Assembly: GCA_024640925.1 (NCBI GenBank)
Contig: JAHEEB010000206.1
Span: 1-7,034 of the forward strand
From: Bacteroidota bacterium
GTDB lineage: Bacteria; Bacteroidota; Bacteroidia; Bacteroidales; UBA10428
Reading direction: 5' to 3'
Length of the DNA: 7,034 nt
Below are positions 6,932-7,034 of the stretch, piece by piece; within the stretch, counting starts at the first letter, position 1; every line of letters starts with the position of its first letter. The notes below the pieces were generated by a model. It had not been told where the DNA came from. It searched no databases and saw only the letters and a program-made list of their open reading frames with translations. The position numbers were made by a program, and so were the translations under genes.

Positions 6932-6978
6932 AAAAGAAAAGGCTGCCATCGAAAGGGCAGCCTTTTCTTTTTTCTTTT
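6932..6978 (+). terminator. Strong intrinsic terminator after hppA
   Basis: GAAAAGGCTGCC (6936-6947) and GGCAGCCTTTTC (6956-6967) are perfect complements around the 8-nt loop ATCGAAAG. Four more A-T pairs (6932-6935 with 6968-6971) can extend the stem to 16 bp. A T-rich tract (6968-6978, broken by one C) follows, and an A-rich tract precedes. The hairpin begins 16 nt after the hppA stop. The A-rich left flank supplies a U-tract on the other strand, so it could also end a minus-strand transcript arriving from the right edge. Confidence 0.93.
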
Positions 6979-6985
6979 AAAGAGA

Positions 6986-7034
6986 CTATAAAGTCAACCC
7001 AAAAACAAAGAATACATCCTTTGCCTTAGGATTA
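6986..7034 (-). CDS. 3' end of a minus-strand gene, possibly an outer-membrane beta-barrel protein
   Basis: On the minus strand the frame ending in TAG (plus-strand 6986-6988) reads NPKAKDVFFVFGLTL and then stops. Alternating hydrophobic and aromatic residues close to the C-terminus are typical of the final strand of Gram-negative outer-membrane beta-barrels, and the wording resembles endings of Bacteroidetes barrel proteins. Only 15 codons are inside the window, so the frame itself could be chance. Support comes from the position: it ends 8 nt past a hairpin that has the flanks of a bidirectional terminator, as expected for a gene convergent with hppA. The family cannot be named. Confidence 0.42.
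   Translation of the reverse strand, partial: NPKAKDVFFVFGLTL

Overview
The window looks like Bacteroidota (Bacteroidetes) chromosome, probably from an anaerobic or facultative lineage. Four things suggest this: AT-rich DNA, start codons with little or no Shine-Dalgarno sequence, [NiFe]-hydrogenase maturation genes, and a membrane pyrophosphatase whose motifs depart from the canonical type. This is inference from gene content; no rRNA or other direct taxonomic marker is present.

Layout. (a) 1-767, plus strand: the 3' end of hypE followed by complete hypA, the tail of an operon for maturing the NiFe(CN)2CO centre of [NiFe]-hydrogenase. (b) 779-3729, minus strand: a two-gene transcription unit, an AlgI-type MBOAT O-acyltransferase followed after 5 nt by a membrane-anchored SGNH-like protein with a C-terminal beta-sandwich that looks carbohydrate-binding. 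Together they resemble the AlgI/AlgX, PatA/PatB and DltB/DltD pairs that move acyl groups across the membrane onto envelope or secreted polymers. (c) 3730-4464: a 735-nt AT-rich divergent intergenic region holding a perfect 78-nt direct repeat (period 83) and a degenerate inverted relative of it. (d) 4465-6915, plus strand: an 816-residue membrane-integral pyrophosphatase (hppA) with an N-terminal signal-like segment and a strong terminator at 6932-6978. (e) 6986-7034, minus strand: 15 codons and a stop that read like the C-terminus of an outer-membrane beta-barrel protein running in from beyond the window.

How the genes relate. The three modules (hydrogenase maturation, polymer acylation, PPi-driven ion pumping) are probably separate transcription units. 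hypA and the SGNH gene converge with only 11 nt between stops, and hppA converges on the partial right-edge gene across a terminator that could serve both strands. There is no phage, transposase, CRISPR or defence gene. The points most worth following are the divergent pyrophosphatase, which has the K+-independence lysine, a Na+-PPase-like glutamate position and an enlarged loop; the SGNH-plus-beta-sandwich partner of the MBOAT; and the recently duplicated intergenic repeat.
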